A stretch of DNA of 64,000 nucleotides, from positions 1 to 64,000 of the forward strand of contig CAZUMS010000022.1 of the NCBI GenBank assembly GCA_964621525.1. Direction: 5' to 3'. The stretch's first letter is position 1, and the number at the start of each line of letters is the position of its first letter. The stretch comes from CAZMGV01 sp964621525 [NCBI: uncultured bacterium] (GTDB lineage Bacteria; JAGRBM01). The position numbers were made by a program, and so were the translations under genes. This document shows positions 51,839 through 59,704 of this stretch, one piece after another. The notes beneath the pieces are model-generated. The model was not told the origin of the DNA and ran no database searches. It worked only from the letters and a program-made list of their open reading frames with translations.

Positions 51839-53144
51839 ACGGTTACTCGCGGCGGTCTTTGCCGCCGTCTTCCTTCTGGCCGCCCCAGTGGCCGCCCTCG
51901 TCGGCGACACCGGTGAAGCGTTCGGTCTGGACGGCACCCTGCGAACGACGGCGTTCGGGCTGCGGAACTACGACAACCCGAACTTCTTCGGCCCCTCCAA
52001 CAAATATGACGGGCTCTCGCAGTCGTCGCTGAGGCTCATCGCCGCCGGGCATCCCTCGGACTGGTTTTCGTTCCAGATCCACGGTCTGCAGGAACTCCGG
52101 TTCACCTCGATGCCGGTGCTTGCCGGCCAGCCGCCGCCGCTCCTGGTCCCCGTGCGCCGGTACCGGATCTTCCAGGACCAGTACAACTGGGCCGATGAGC
52201 CCGATACCGCCGCCTCGATCTCACCCGAATGGTACAACTTCACGCTGAGCGTCGGGCCGGTGGACATCACCATCGGCCGTCAGGCGATCACTCTCGGAAA
52301 GGCGTATCTCTGGAATCCGCTGGACGTTTTCAGCCCGTTCGATCCGCAGCAGTTCGACCGCGATTACAAGCCGGGTGCCGATGCCGCCCGCGTAACGTTC
52401 TCGATCGGCGAATTTTCCGGAGTCGAAGTCATCGCCGCCGGAGGGCGTGAGCTTCTCGACATTCCCCTCTACAAGGACACCGGCCGTTCCGGCTGCGACT
52501 GGTACGGATCGGCTGTTCTGGGACGCGCCTATACGACGGTGAAGGGTATCGACCTCTCGCTCCAGAGCGGAAAGGTCTACGGCGGGACGATGCTGGGCGG
52601 CGGTGTCGTGAGCGAGATCGGCCTCGGCATCCAGGTGCGCGGCGAAGCGGCCTACACCTGGACCCTGGATACCCGCCCCCTGTCCGCCCCCCTGCCGCCG
52701 GAGGATTTCGTCCCGGACAGCCTGCAGGCGGTCGTGAGCATCGGCCGAAAATGGGAGAACTCGCTTGATGTCGAAGCGGAGTATTACTTCAACGGTGCAG
52801 GCGAGGCGGAGAGCAATCTGGCGGTGGGACGCTTCCGGCAGCAGACCGGAGGTACCCAGCAGTGGGGCCGTAACTACGCCGGTCTCACCGCGAGCTACGA
52901 GTTTCTGCCGATCCTCACCGGCCGCATCGTCGGGATCCTGTCGATGACCGACCGCTCCGGGCTTATTCAGCCGTTTCTCACCTGGTCCCTCTCGGATGAA
53001 TCCGACGTCGTCTTCGGTGCCGTCGCCGCGCTCGGCAGACGGCCCACCAATCCGCCGGTGGGCGGGCCGACTCCGCCGGCACTCCGGAGCGAATACGGTT
53101 CCTACTCGAGCTCGTTCTTCGTCCAGTTCAAGACCTACTTCTGA
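51828..53144 (+). CDS. Outer-membrane protein of the ABC export operon
   Basis: The 438-residue protein has a signal peptide (LLAAVFAAVFLLAAPVAA) and a beta-rich body with strands ending in Phe (SSSFFVQFKTYF), as expected of an outer-membrane barrel. GPVDITIGRQAITLGKAYLW resembles strands of DUF1302/porin-type proteins linked to ABC or MMPL lipid exporters. GAAGGAAC fits ATG 51828 best; ATG 51822 would sit too close. It overlaps the ATPase gene by 11 bases, which ties it to the exporter. Confidence 0.8.
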
Positions 53145-53222
53145 ACACCGCCGCAAGGCTTCAGCCGGTTGAAATCCATCTCCTGATCGGCGATTTTCGC
53201 ACCGCCTTGAAGGGGGATATCG

Positions 53223-54671
53223 ATGTCAGCAAATGAAGGGGTTGTTTTCAGGCCGGGACCGGACGGCAAGGCCAGCACCATCCTGATCGCGAGGGAAATC
53301 CTCGCTTCGGCCGCCGAAGCGGCGGACAAATCCCTCGCCACCCGGATCCGTTCCGAAGAAGACTGGCGTGCGGCTTACGCCCGGTACGGTGTGCCGGTAA
53401 TGCTCGCCGGGCTGAAGAGCCGGGATACCGTGCTGGCCATGGCGCGTTCCGGACTGGCCTACGCACATAGCGCGGTCCAGTTCGCCCGCGACGGCCGTTC
53501 GACTCCGCTTGCAGACGCCTCGCCAGGACCCGGTTATTTCGGCACGGAAACAGTCCAGGGCTCCGCCCCGCTGGTCGAGAAGTTCCGGGTGCCGTCCGAG
53601 GGGCGTGTGCTCGAGGGCGGCGAACTGGAACGTGAGCTCCTCCGCTGGCGGGACCGTCACCTCGCCGAACCGGCCTGCATCGAGGCACTGCTCGGATTCG
53701 TGAAGAACCCCTCGGCTCTCGACCTGCGCGGCAAAACCGTCGTCCTGCTCGGTGCCGGAGCCGAAGTGGGCCCCCTCCGCCCCCTCCTCGAATGGGGGGC
53801 GACGGTCGTGGCGGTGGATCTGGACCGTCCTGAAGTGGCCGAACGGATCGCCTCCATTGCCAAAGGAACCGCCGGAAAGGTGATCCTCCCGAAACTGAGT
53901 GCAGGCAGCCGCGCCCCCGGGGCGAATCTGCTCACTGAAATGCCCGAGATCGCCGCGTGGCTCTCCGGTCTTGGGAAGATCGACATCATCGGCGCCTATG
54001 CCTACCTGGACGGCGAGAAGCATGTCCGCGTGACGCTGGCCATGGACCGGATCGTCGAAACCGTGTCGGCCGCGAACCCCGCCGCCATGGTCGCCTACCT
54101 GATGACACCGACCGAGGTATTTTCCGTTCCGGCGGCAACGGCCGGACACACGCGCCGGGCCTTTGAAAGCCGGAACCTGCTTGCCCGGCCCGTCCGCGCC
54201 CTGACCGGAGGCCGTTTTTTCGAATCGAACGTCCGTGCCGATACGATCATGGACGGCGAACCCCATGCGGTCATCGATAGTGTGGAGGCCCGGCAGGGAC
54301 CGAACTATCTGGCGGCGAAACGGCTCCAGCGGTGGCGGGTGTTTCTCGCCCAGGCGGAAGGCAGGCCGGTTTCCTGCAATGTCGCCCCGATGACCCGTAC
54401 GAAGTCCGTGCTGTCCAACCGGATGTATGCGGCGGGCTACCGCGGGACACGTCCGCTCGGGATCGAAACCTTCGATGCCGCGACCACCAACACCGTCATG
54501 GCCGCGCTGCTCGTTCACGACCTGAACCGGCCGAGGACCGGAGAAGCCTCTTCGCACCCGGAGCGGATCCTGAGGGACCGGGCATTTCACGGCGGACTGT
54601 GGACCTGCCCCTACCAGCTCCGGACAATCATCGAGGCGGGTGTCGCTGCCGGATTCCTGCGACTGGGGTGA
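53223..54671 (+). CDS. Unrecognised 482-residue Rossmann-fold protein
   Basis: I do not recognise this protein. A nucleotide-binding pattern is clear at about 168-198: LRGKTVVLLGAGAEVGPLRP followed by VVAVDLDRPE, a typical Gly-rich loop and acidic strand end for NAD(H) or SAM. Other notable stretches are LWTCPYQLRTIIEAGVAAG at the C-terminus and MYAAGYRGTRPLGIETFDAA. There is no signal peptide. AAGGGGGATATCG precedes the ATG. It follows the exporter operon by 78 bases and may be a separate unit. A dehydrogenase or methyltransferase role is speculative. Confidence 0.75.
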   Translation: MSANEGVVFRPGPDGKASTILIAREILASAAEAADKSLATRIRSEEDWRAAYARYGVPVMLAGLKSRDTVLAMARSGLAYAHSAVQFARDGRSTPLADASPGPGYFGTETVQGSAPLVEKFRVPSEGRVLEGGELERELLRWRDRHLAEPACIEALLGFVKNPSALDLRGKTVVLLGAGAEVGPLRPLLEWGATVVAVDLDRPEVAERIASIAKGTAGKVILPKLSAGSRAPGANLLTEMPEIAAWLSGLGKIDIIGAYAYLDGEKHVRVTLAMDRIVETVSAANPAAMVAYLMTPTEVFSVPAATAGHTRRAFESRNLLARPVRALTGGRFFESNVRADTIMDGEPHAVIDSVEARQGPNYLAAKRLQRWRVFLAQAEGRPVSCNVAPMTRTKSVLSNRMYAAGYRGTRPLGIETFDAATTNTVMAALLVHDLNRPRTGEASSHPERILRDRAFHGGLWTCPYQLRTIIEAGVAAGFLRLG

Positions 54672-54692
54672 CCGCCAGCCGGTCAGGAGAAA

Positions 54693-54734
54693 CGGCGGGC
54701 GGAGGGGTACGGGAGATACCACCTCCACCCGCCG
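54693..54734. terminator. Bidirectional terminator hairpin
   Basis: CGGCGGGCGGAGG and CCTCCACCCGCCG pair with a single mismatch, and inside them GGTA/TACC continue the stem around CGGGAGA. It lies between the convergent 482-residue gene and the AlgE-like porin gene. There is no T run, so termination may rely on stem strength. Confidence 0.65.
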
Positions 54735-54748
54735 CAGAACGTTCTACG

Positions 54749-56251
54749 TCAGAGCTGAACTGTTCCCTGCAGATAGAGGAAATGTGTCGCGTCCGTGCGG
54801 ACCGTTCCCGGAAGCGGGATCAGCGGATTCGCGTTCGGAGTCTGCTTGAACATCTTCCCGGGATTGAAGAACGAGTAGCCGAACAGGAGGCTCACGGCTT
54901 CAAACGGTTTCCCGCTCACCGTGAAATCCAGCTCACGGCCGAAGTGCCGGGATGTCCGGCCGGCGAGAGCGGGCAGAAGTGCCGCACCCGCTCCGATGGC
55001 CCCTTCCTCGTCGGCAGCAAAGAACTCATGGTAGCCGAGCTCCGCCTTGACCGGCCCCATCTTCATGCCGATCTCCGGATGGATTTCATGCATGTTGCTC
55101 CACTGCATGAAATCGATATAGCCGTACTTGTTGTGGTTCGTGGGGAACAGGTTCCGGAACGCACGGCTCTTGTTGTCCGTCGGGTCCTTGTCGCCGGTGG
55201 CATAGTTGTATTCGAGCTTGAGACGCGGTTCGAAATCCATCTCTGCCGTGAAACCCACCGCGCCATGAAATGCACCGGCCTGGTGATCCAGATAGCCGTC
55301 CTCGCCCCACTGGAAGGCCCCTTCGACACTCCAGTCGATCTCTCCGGTAGCAGGCTTCTTCCAGAGATGGGCACCTGCTGTATGGAGGACCAGATCGTTA
55401 TCTTTGGGCAATGAAGCGGGAGGCCCGGCCCGAAGGGCGCCACCGTCACGGTCGGTGACGCTCAGGTAGTAGGCATCCACGGAACCGAATTTTTCGGTCG
55501 TGTAGAGCGCGTGAAAACCGCCGAATCGTGCATCCTCAGCAATGGTGGCCGATGCAGTAATGGGGTGAACCGGAGCAATAAAGCTGGAAGATGCCACTTT
55601 CACGGCCGCCGGATCCCCCCGTGCGACGATGAACCAGAACCCCTCGACCAGAAGCTCGTCTTTCTTGTAGCCGACAACGGCGCCATCGAACGAGCGCCCC
55701 CGGTTCGACCAGTCAAGGACACCCACGAGCCGCTCTTCGCCGAGCTTGTACTCCTGCCTGCCGGCCTGGACGAACAGGCCGGACCAGTTGAGCCTGGCAT
55801 AACCCTGATGCAGCGAAGTGCCTTCGTCGTCGCCCGATACGCCCCGGGTGACGTTACCCGGTCCGTAGATCGCCGGCGTGAGACGTGCGCTGCCGTATTC
55901 ACGGGAATCCTGCATCTGGATGAACAGCCGGACTCCATCGACCGGCTTGGCATCCAGGCCGATCCTGGATCTGAGCAGGGCGAAGTGGTCACGGTCCGAC
56001 TTCTCCGTGTTGCGGTCAAAATTGTAGTTGTCACGGTATTCATACCGCGTCCGGAGCTGGAGCACCGGGGTCACTTTTCCCCAGATCTTCGCCCCGCCGG
56101 AGACCGGCTCCGGGGCGGGTTTTCCCTCGAGCGCCCGGAGGCGCTCCTCGATCCCCGACAGCCTGGAGTCGCCGGGAACCTCCTGCGCCGAGACATTTGT
56201 TACCATAAATGTTAATACCAAAAGCATCAGAAAATTGCGCGCGGTGGACAT
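54749..56251 (-). CDS. AlgE-like outer-membrane porin at the end of the nitrate operon
   Basis: The 500-residue protein has a signal peptide (NFLMLLVLTFMVTNVSA), a short coiled coil (SGIEERLRALEG) and a barrel of the alginate-export family: LQLRTRYEYRDNY, HQGYARLNWSGLFVQAGRQEYKLGEERLVG and KLEYNYATGDKDPTD. It ends LYLQGTVQL. It is 40 bases downstream of the ABC ATPase on the same strand. With no alginate genes nearby, passage of nitrate or other anions is more likely. GGAGTG precedes ATG 56251. Confidence 0.8.
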   Translation of the reverse strand: MSTARNFLMLLVLTFMVTNVSAQEVPGDSRLSGIEERLRALEGKPAPEPVSGGAKIWGKVTPVLQLRTRYEYRDNYNFDRNTEKSDRDHFALLRSRIGLDAKPVDGVRLFIQMQDSREYGSARLTPAIYGPGNVTRGVSGDDEGTSLHQGYARLNWSGLFVQAGRQEYKLGEERLVGVLDWSNRGRSFDGAVVGYKKDELLVEGFWFIVARGDPAAVKVASSSFIAPVHPITASATIAEDARFGGFHALYTTEKFGSVDAYYLSVTDRDGGALRAGPPASLPKDNDLVLHTAGAHLWKKPATGEIDWSVEGAFQWGEDGYLDHQAGAFHGAVGFTAEMDFEPRLKLEYNYATGDKDPTDNKSRAFRNLFPTNHNKYGYIDFMQWSNMHEIHPEIGMKMGPVKAELGYHEFFAADEEGAIGAGAALLPALAGRTSRHFGRELDFTVSGKPFEAVSLLFGYSFFNPGKMFKQTPNANPLIPLPGTVRTDATHFLYLQGTVQL

Positions 56252-56291
56252 CTGGAAGTCACTCCTCGTCTTTGCCCCGGAGGGGCTGTTT

Positions 56292-57101
56292 TCAGGCCAC
56301 AACCCTGAGGTTGCGGGCGGTTTCTGTTTCGAAAAGGTATCTCAGCAGGTGGGAACGGTAGCCGTTGAACCCGGCGTCTCCTGCGAGTTCAAGCCGCTGC
56401 CGCGGCCTGGAAAGTTTCACATCGAGCGTTTCGGCAATCCTGGCTGCCGGGCCATTGCTCATCATGATGATCCGGTCGGACAGCAGCACCGCCTCATCCA
56501 CGTCATGCGTGATCATGACGACCGTGTTCTGAAGCGATGCATGAATTTCCATCACCGTGTCCTGGAGATGGGCACGGGTCAGGGCATCGAGGGCACCGAA
56601 CGGCTCGTCCATCAGCAGCACCTTGGGTTCCATGGCGAGTGCACGGGCGATACCGACACGCTGCTTCATACCCCCCGAGATCTCGCCGGGCTTCTTGTGG
56701 CGGGCTTCGGCCATATGGACCAGGTCCAGGTTATGCAGTGTCCAGGCATCCCGTTCGGCAGGGGATTTTTTCCGGGAAAATACCTTATCCACGGCAAGGC
56801 GGACGTTGTCGTACACCGTGAGCCATGGAAGCAGCGAATGGTTCTGGAACACGACCGCCCGTTCCGGTCCCGGCGCGTTCACTTCCCGGTTCTCCAGCAG
56901 GATGGCCCCGAGCGTGATGGGGGACAGTCCGGCGATAGCATGAAGAATCGTCGTCTTGCCGCAACCTGAATGACCGATGACGGAGACAAACTCCCCCTTG
57001 CGGATCTGGAAGGTCACGTCGTCAACTGCGGTAAACACACCGCGCGGCGTATCGAACTCGATCCGGATCTGCTCGATGCTGAGGTACTTGGCGGGATTCA
57101 T
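56292..57101 (-). CDS. Nitrate/sulfonate-type ABC transporter ATPase (NrtD-like)
   Basis: The 269-residue ATPase has Walker A GHSGCGKTT (about 43), the NrtD-typical stretch PGPERAVVFQNHSLLPWLTV, signature ISGGMKQRVGIARAL, Walker B VLLMDEP and H-loop MITHD. It energises uptake by the binding protein and permease encoded just upstream; the ATPase of nitrate, cyanate and bicarbonate systems has this form. GGAGGAGACG precedes the ATG. It is the third gene of the operon, 17 bases after the permease. Confidence 0.93.
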   Translation of the reverse strand: MNPAKYLSIEQIRIEFDTPRGVFTAVDDVTFQIRKGEFVSVIGHSGCGKTTILHAIAGLSPITLGAILLENREVNAPGPERAVVFQNHSLLPWLTVYDNVRLAVDKVFSRKKSPAERDAWTLHNLDLVHMAEARHKKPGEISGGMKQRVGIARALAMEPKVLLMDEPFGALDALTRAHLQDTVMEIHASLQNTVVMITHDVDEAVLLSDRIIMMSNGPAARIAETLDVKLSRPRQRLELAGDAGFNGYRSHLLRYLFETETARNLRVVA

Positions 57102-57118
57102 CTCGTCTCCTCCCTGTA

Positions 57119-58000
57119 TCAGTATGCGAAACGGCGGGCCAGCAGCATGAGCCCCTGCTCAAGCACAAGCCCAACGGTGCCGACGATAAAGATGGCGATA
57201 ATGATGTGTTCGACGTTCAGGTTGTTCCATTCGTCCCACACCCAGAAGCCGATTCCGACGCCGCCCGTGAGCATTTCCGAGGCGACGATCACGAGCCAGG
57301 CGACTCCGATCGAGAGTCTCACCCCGGTCAGGATGTGCGGCAGGACGGCCGGAAAGATGATTTTCCGGGCGATCTCGAACTCGGAAAGGTTCAGGACGCG
57401 GCCCACATTCAGGTAATCCTGCGGCACCAGCCGTACGCCGGCGGAAGTGTTCAGGATCATGGGCCAGATGCTGGAGATGAAGATCACCCAGATGGCGGCC
57501 GGCTGGGCCGCCTTGAACACAAGCAGTCCGATCGGAAGCCAGGCGAGCGGCGACACCGGCCGCAGAAGGCCGATAACGGGTGACACCATCCGCTCCAGCA
57601 CGGCGGACCGGCCAAGCGCGAACCCCGCCGGGATTCCGATCACGGCCGCCATACCGAAGCCCATTCCGACACGTTTCAGCGAGTTCAAAATGTTCCAGAA
57701 AATACCCTGATCGTTCGGCCCATTACGGTAGAACGGGTCGCTGAACAGCTTCACAGCCGCCTCCCAGGTCGAGGCGGGCCCCGGGAGTTCCGGCCGCTTC
57801 GAGGCCAGCAAGCCCCACAATGCCAGGAACAGGGCAAAACCCACGGCCGGAAGGATCAGGGACCCGAGCAATCCCGAAATAGCCGAGGCGGTTTTCTGCA
57901 CCATCCCCGGAGGTGGAACTTCCCCGATCCTGGCTTGTCTGCGGGCAGGTTTTTCATCAGGAACCGGATCGCTGACAGACGTGGATAGTGCGCTGCTCAT
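57119..58000 (-). CDS. Nitrate-type ABC transporter permease (NrtB-like)
   Basis: The 293-residue permease has a charged N-terminus of about 38 residues and about six membrane segments (roughly 42-285). The EAA loop for ATPase contact is LNLSEFEIARKIIFPAVLP. It contains PVSPLAWLPIGLLVF and NTSAGVRLVPQDYLNVGRVL, typical of NrtB/SsuC-like proteins. It should form a homodimeric channel. It lies 28 bases after the binding-protein gene. GGAGGAGTATCC precedes the ATG. Confidence 0.92.
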   Translation of the reverse strand: MSSALSTSVSDPVPDEKPARRQARIGEVPPPGMVQKTASAISGLLGSLILPAVGFALFLALWGLLASKRPELPGPASTWEAAVKLFSDPFYRNGPNDQGIFWNILNSLKRVGMGFGMAAVIGIPAGFALGRSAVLERMVSPVIGLLRPVSPLAWLPIGLLVFKAAQPAAIWVIFISSIWPMILNTSAGVRLVPQDYLNVGRVLNLSEFEIARKIIFPAVLPHILTGVRLSIGVAWLVIVASEMLTGGVGIGFWVWDEWNNLNVEHIIIAIFIVGTVGLVLEQGLMLLARRFAY

Positions 58001-58028
58001 CTGGATACTCCTCCCTGGATCCGGATCT

Positions 58029-59297
58029 CTAGGCTTTCACCGTGAAGCCGGCGGCATAGGCGGCTGGATTCGATCCGTCCCAGACGACTCCGTCGGCCAG
58101 CTTCGAGCTCCTGAGCGGATTCTTCGGCACCGGAACTTTCAGCTGCTGGGCCGCCTGGGTGTACAGATCGATCTGGTTCACCTTCTTGGCCACCGCCAGG
58201 TAGTCGGGATCAGTCTTGAGGAGCCCCCACCGCTTGTGCTGGGTAAGGAACCACATGCCATCCGAAAGATAGGGGAACGGCACATCTCCGTCGGCGTAGA
58301 ATTTCATGTAATCGGGATCAGTCCATTTCTTGCCGAGGCCGTCCTCGTATTCGCCTCTGAACCTGCCTTCGATCACCTCTTTGGCCGTATTGACGTACGA
58401 CTTGGCGGCGATGATCTCTGCGACTTTCGTCCGGTTTGCTGCCGTATCGATGTGCTTTGCCGCTTCAAGGACCGCCATGATCATGGCCCGGCAGGTGTTG
58501 GGATACTTCTTCACGTAGTCCAGGGAGGTCCCGAGCACCTTCTCCGGGTGGTCTTTCCAGATTCCCTGGGACGTGGTCGCCGTGAAACCGATCTTGTCGG
58601 CAATGGCCCGGGCGTTCCACGGCTCACCGACGCAGAAACCATCCATGTTGCCGACGCGCATGTTGGCGACCATCTGGGGTGGCGGGACGACAATCGCTTT
58701 CACATCGGTGAATGGATTGATGCCGTTCGCCGCCAGCCAGTAGTAGAGCCACATGGCGTGTGTTCCGGTCGGAAAGGTCTGCGCGAAAGTGTATTCACGG
58801 TCTTTCTTCAGGACGGCGGCCTTCAGCTTTGCTCCGTCCGTGACACCGGCGTCTTTCAGCTGGTTCGACAGCGTGATCGCCTGTCCGTTCCGGTTCAGGC
58901 TCATCAGCACTGCCATGTCCTTCTGGGGACCACCGATGCCCAGCGTCACGCCGTAGATGAGCCCATAGAGAACATGAGCTGCGTCCAGTTCGCCGTTCAC
59001 CAGCTTATCGCGCACCGATGCCCATGAAGCCTCCTTGGAAGGGGTGATCTTGAGACCGAACTTCTTGTCGAAACCCAGCTCCGAGGCGACCACCACCGAA
59101 GCGCAGTCGGTAAGCGGAATGAACCCGATCGTCACTTCCGGCTTTTCCGGCGCATCGCTGCCCGCGGCCCATGCCTTTGAGCGGAGCGCTCCCGGCACCA
59201 GGGCCAGAATACCTGCTCCGGCCATGGCCGAACCGGCCCGTTTCAGGAATCTCCGGCGGCCCGACCGCCCTGCCCTGCTGGATTTCTTGTCGCTCAT
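58029..59297 (-). CDS. Tat-exported nitrate-binding protein (NrtA-like)
   Basis: The 422-residue protein starts with a twin-arginine signal (RRRFLKRAGSAMAGAGI then SKAWAA) and belongs to the NrtA/CmpA binding-protein family: VTIGFIPLTDCASVVVASE, FPTGTHAMWLYYWLAANGI and PPPQMVANMRVGNMDGFCVGEPW. It captures nitrate (or nitrite/bicarbonate) in the periplasm and delivers it to the permease. GGGAG precedes the ATG. Expression should depend on a sigma-54 promoter and NasT antitermination in the 407-base region upstream. Confidence 0.94.
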   Translation of the reverse strand: MSDKKSSRAGRSGRRRFLKRAGSAMAGAGILALVPGALRSKAWAAGSDAPEKPEVTIGFIPLTDCASVVVASELGFDKKFGLKITPSKEASWASVRDKLVNGELDAAHVLYGLIYGVTLGIGGPQKDMAVLMSLNRNGQAITLSNQLKDAGVTDGAKLKAAVLKKDREYTFAQTFPTGTHAMWLYYWLAANGINPFTDVKAIVVPPPQMVANMRVGNMDGFCVGEPWNARAIADKIGFTATTSQGIWKDHPEKVLGTSLDYVKKYPNTCRAMIMAVLEAAKHIDTAANRTKVAEIIAAKSYVNTAKEVIEGRFRGEYEDGLGKKWTDPDYMKFYADGDVPFPYLSDGMWFLTQHKRWGLLKTDPDYLAVAKKVNQIDLYTQAAQQLKVPVPKNPLRSSKLADGVVWDGSNPAAYAAGFTVKA

Positions 59298-59336
59298 GTT
59301 CGTCAGCTCCCTGTTCTGTCCGGCATTGTCCGGCGT

Positions 59337-59392
59337 AAAAAATCAAACGGCGTCACGAACGGCGGCTTGCTGCCACCTGTCCGGACACCGTT
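59337..59392 (-). terminator. Leader terminator controlled by NasT
   Basis: AACGGTGTC (59384-59392) pairs with GACGCCGTT (59346-59354, one G-U), enclosing an inner hairpin GGTGGC, AGCAA, GCCGCC. TTTGATTTTTT follows. The 5' arm is the same DNA as the loop and 3' arm of hairpin P2, so the two folds exclude each other. It would stop transcription about 40 bases before the nrtA-type gene unless P2 forms. Confidence 0.8.
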
Positions 59393-59397
59393 GTCCA
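59382..59397 (-). ncRNA. ANTAR-target hairpin P2
   Basis: TGGAC and GTCCG pair (ending in a G-U) around the six-base loop AACGGT, with A at position 1 and G at position 4, the bases ANTAR proteins recognise. It is separated from P1 by 8 bases and overlaps the terminator's 5' arm. Confidence 0.8.
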
Positions 59398-59405
59398 CCA
59401 TGCAT

Positions 59406-59425
59406 ACAGACCTTCGTTGGCCTGT
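59406..59425 (-). ncRNA. ANTAR-target hairpin P1
   Basis: ACAGGCC and GGTCTGT form a 7-bp stem (one G-U) around the loop AACGAA, again with A at position 1 and G at position 4. Together with P2 it gives the two-hairpin platform that dimeric NasT-type regulators bind. Confidence 0.8.
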
Positions 59426-59483
59426 CCGGCTATCGCCCGGTCCGCTTGTCTCCGCGGTTCCGGGCAGCCTCTGGGATTCCTAT

Positions 59484-59499
59484 CGCAATCGCCGTGCCA
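59484..59499 (-). promoter_or_regulatory. Sigma-54 (RpoN) promoter of the nitrate uptake operon
   Basis: TGGCACG, GCGA, TTGC matches the sigma-54 consensus TGGCACG-N4-TTGC(A/T) at every fixed base except the last. The -24 GG and -12 GC are ten bases apart. It lies upstream of the ANTAR hairpins, so transcription would begin near 59,473. An activator such as NtrC is required, but none is encoded in the window. Confidence 0.75.
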
Positions 59500-59704
59500 C
59501 ACCGCGATCGAGCATCTATTTTGCACTTCCAGCAATGAAATCCGGAGAAATCCCTATTCCTGCTGCGACTGGTTGATGCCAATCTGCCGATCTTGTGAGC
59601 AGAACAGCCCGCTATTTGCGCCTTTACTGGGGTCTGCACAACGTCATCACCCGCAACCCGCTGAATGATTGCGTGACGTCCTGAGTAGCAGTTTCTCCTG
59701 CTGG

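Larger units (their letters stand above)
59298..59704 (-). promoter_or_regulatory. Regulatory region and mRNA leader of the nitrate uptake operon
   Basis: No gene lies in these 407 bases. On the minus strand, in order, are the inverted repeat TTGC-N7-GCAA (59521-59535, weakly like a NtrC site), a sigma-54 promoter (59484-59499), and then a leader of about 175 bases. The leader holds ANTAR hairpins P1 and P2, a terminator, and GGGAG before the nrtA-type start. A further dyad, ACGTCA...TGACGT (59641-59679), lies just past nasS. Confidence 0.8.

Noticed and set aside
59641-59679. ACGTCA...TGACGT inverted repeat as the nasS terminator
   Set aside because: It is imperfect (five extra bases in one arm) and no T run follows on the minus strand. 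It could be a regulator site, but nothing supports a specific call.
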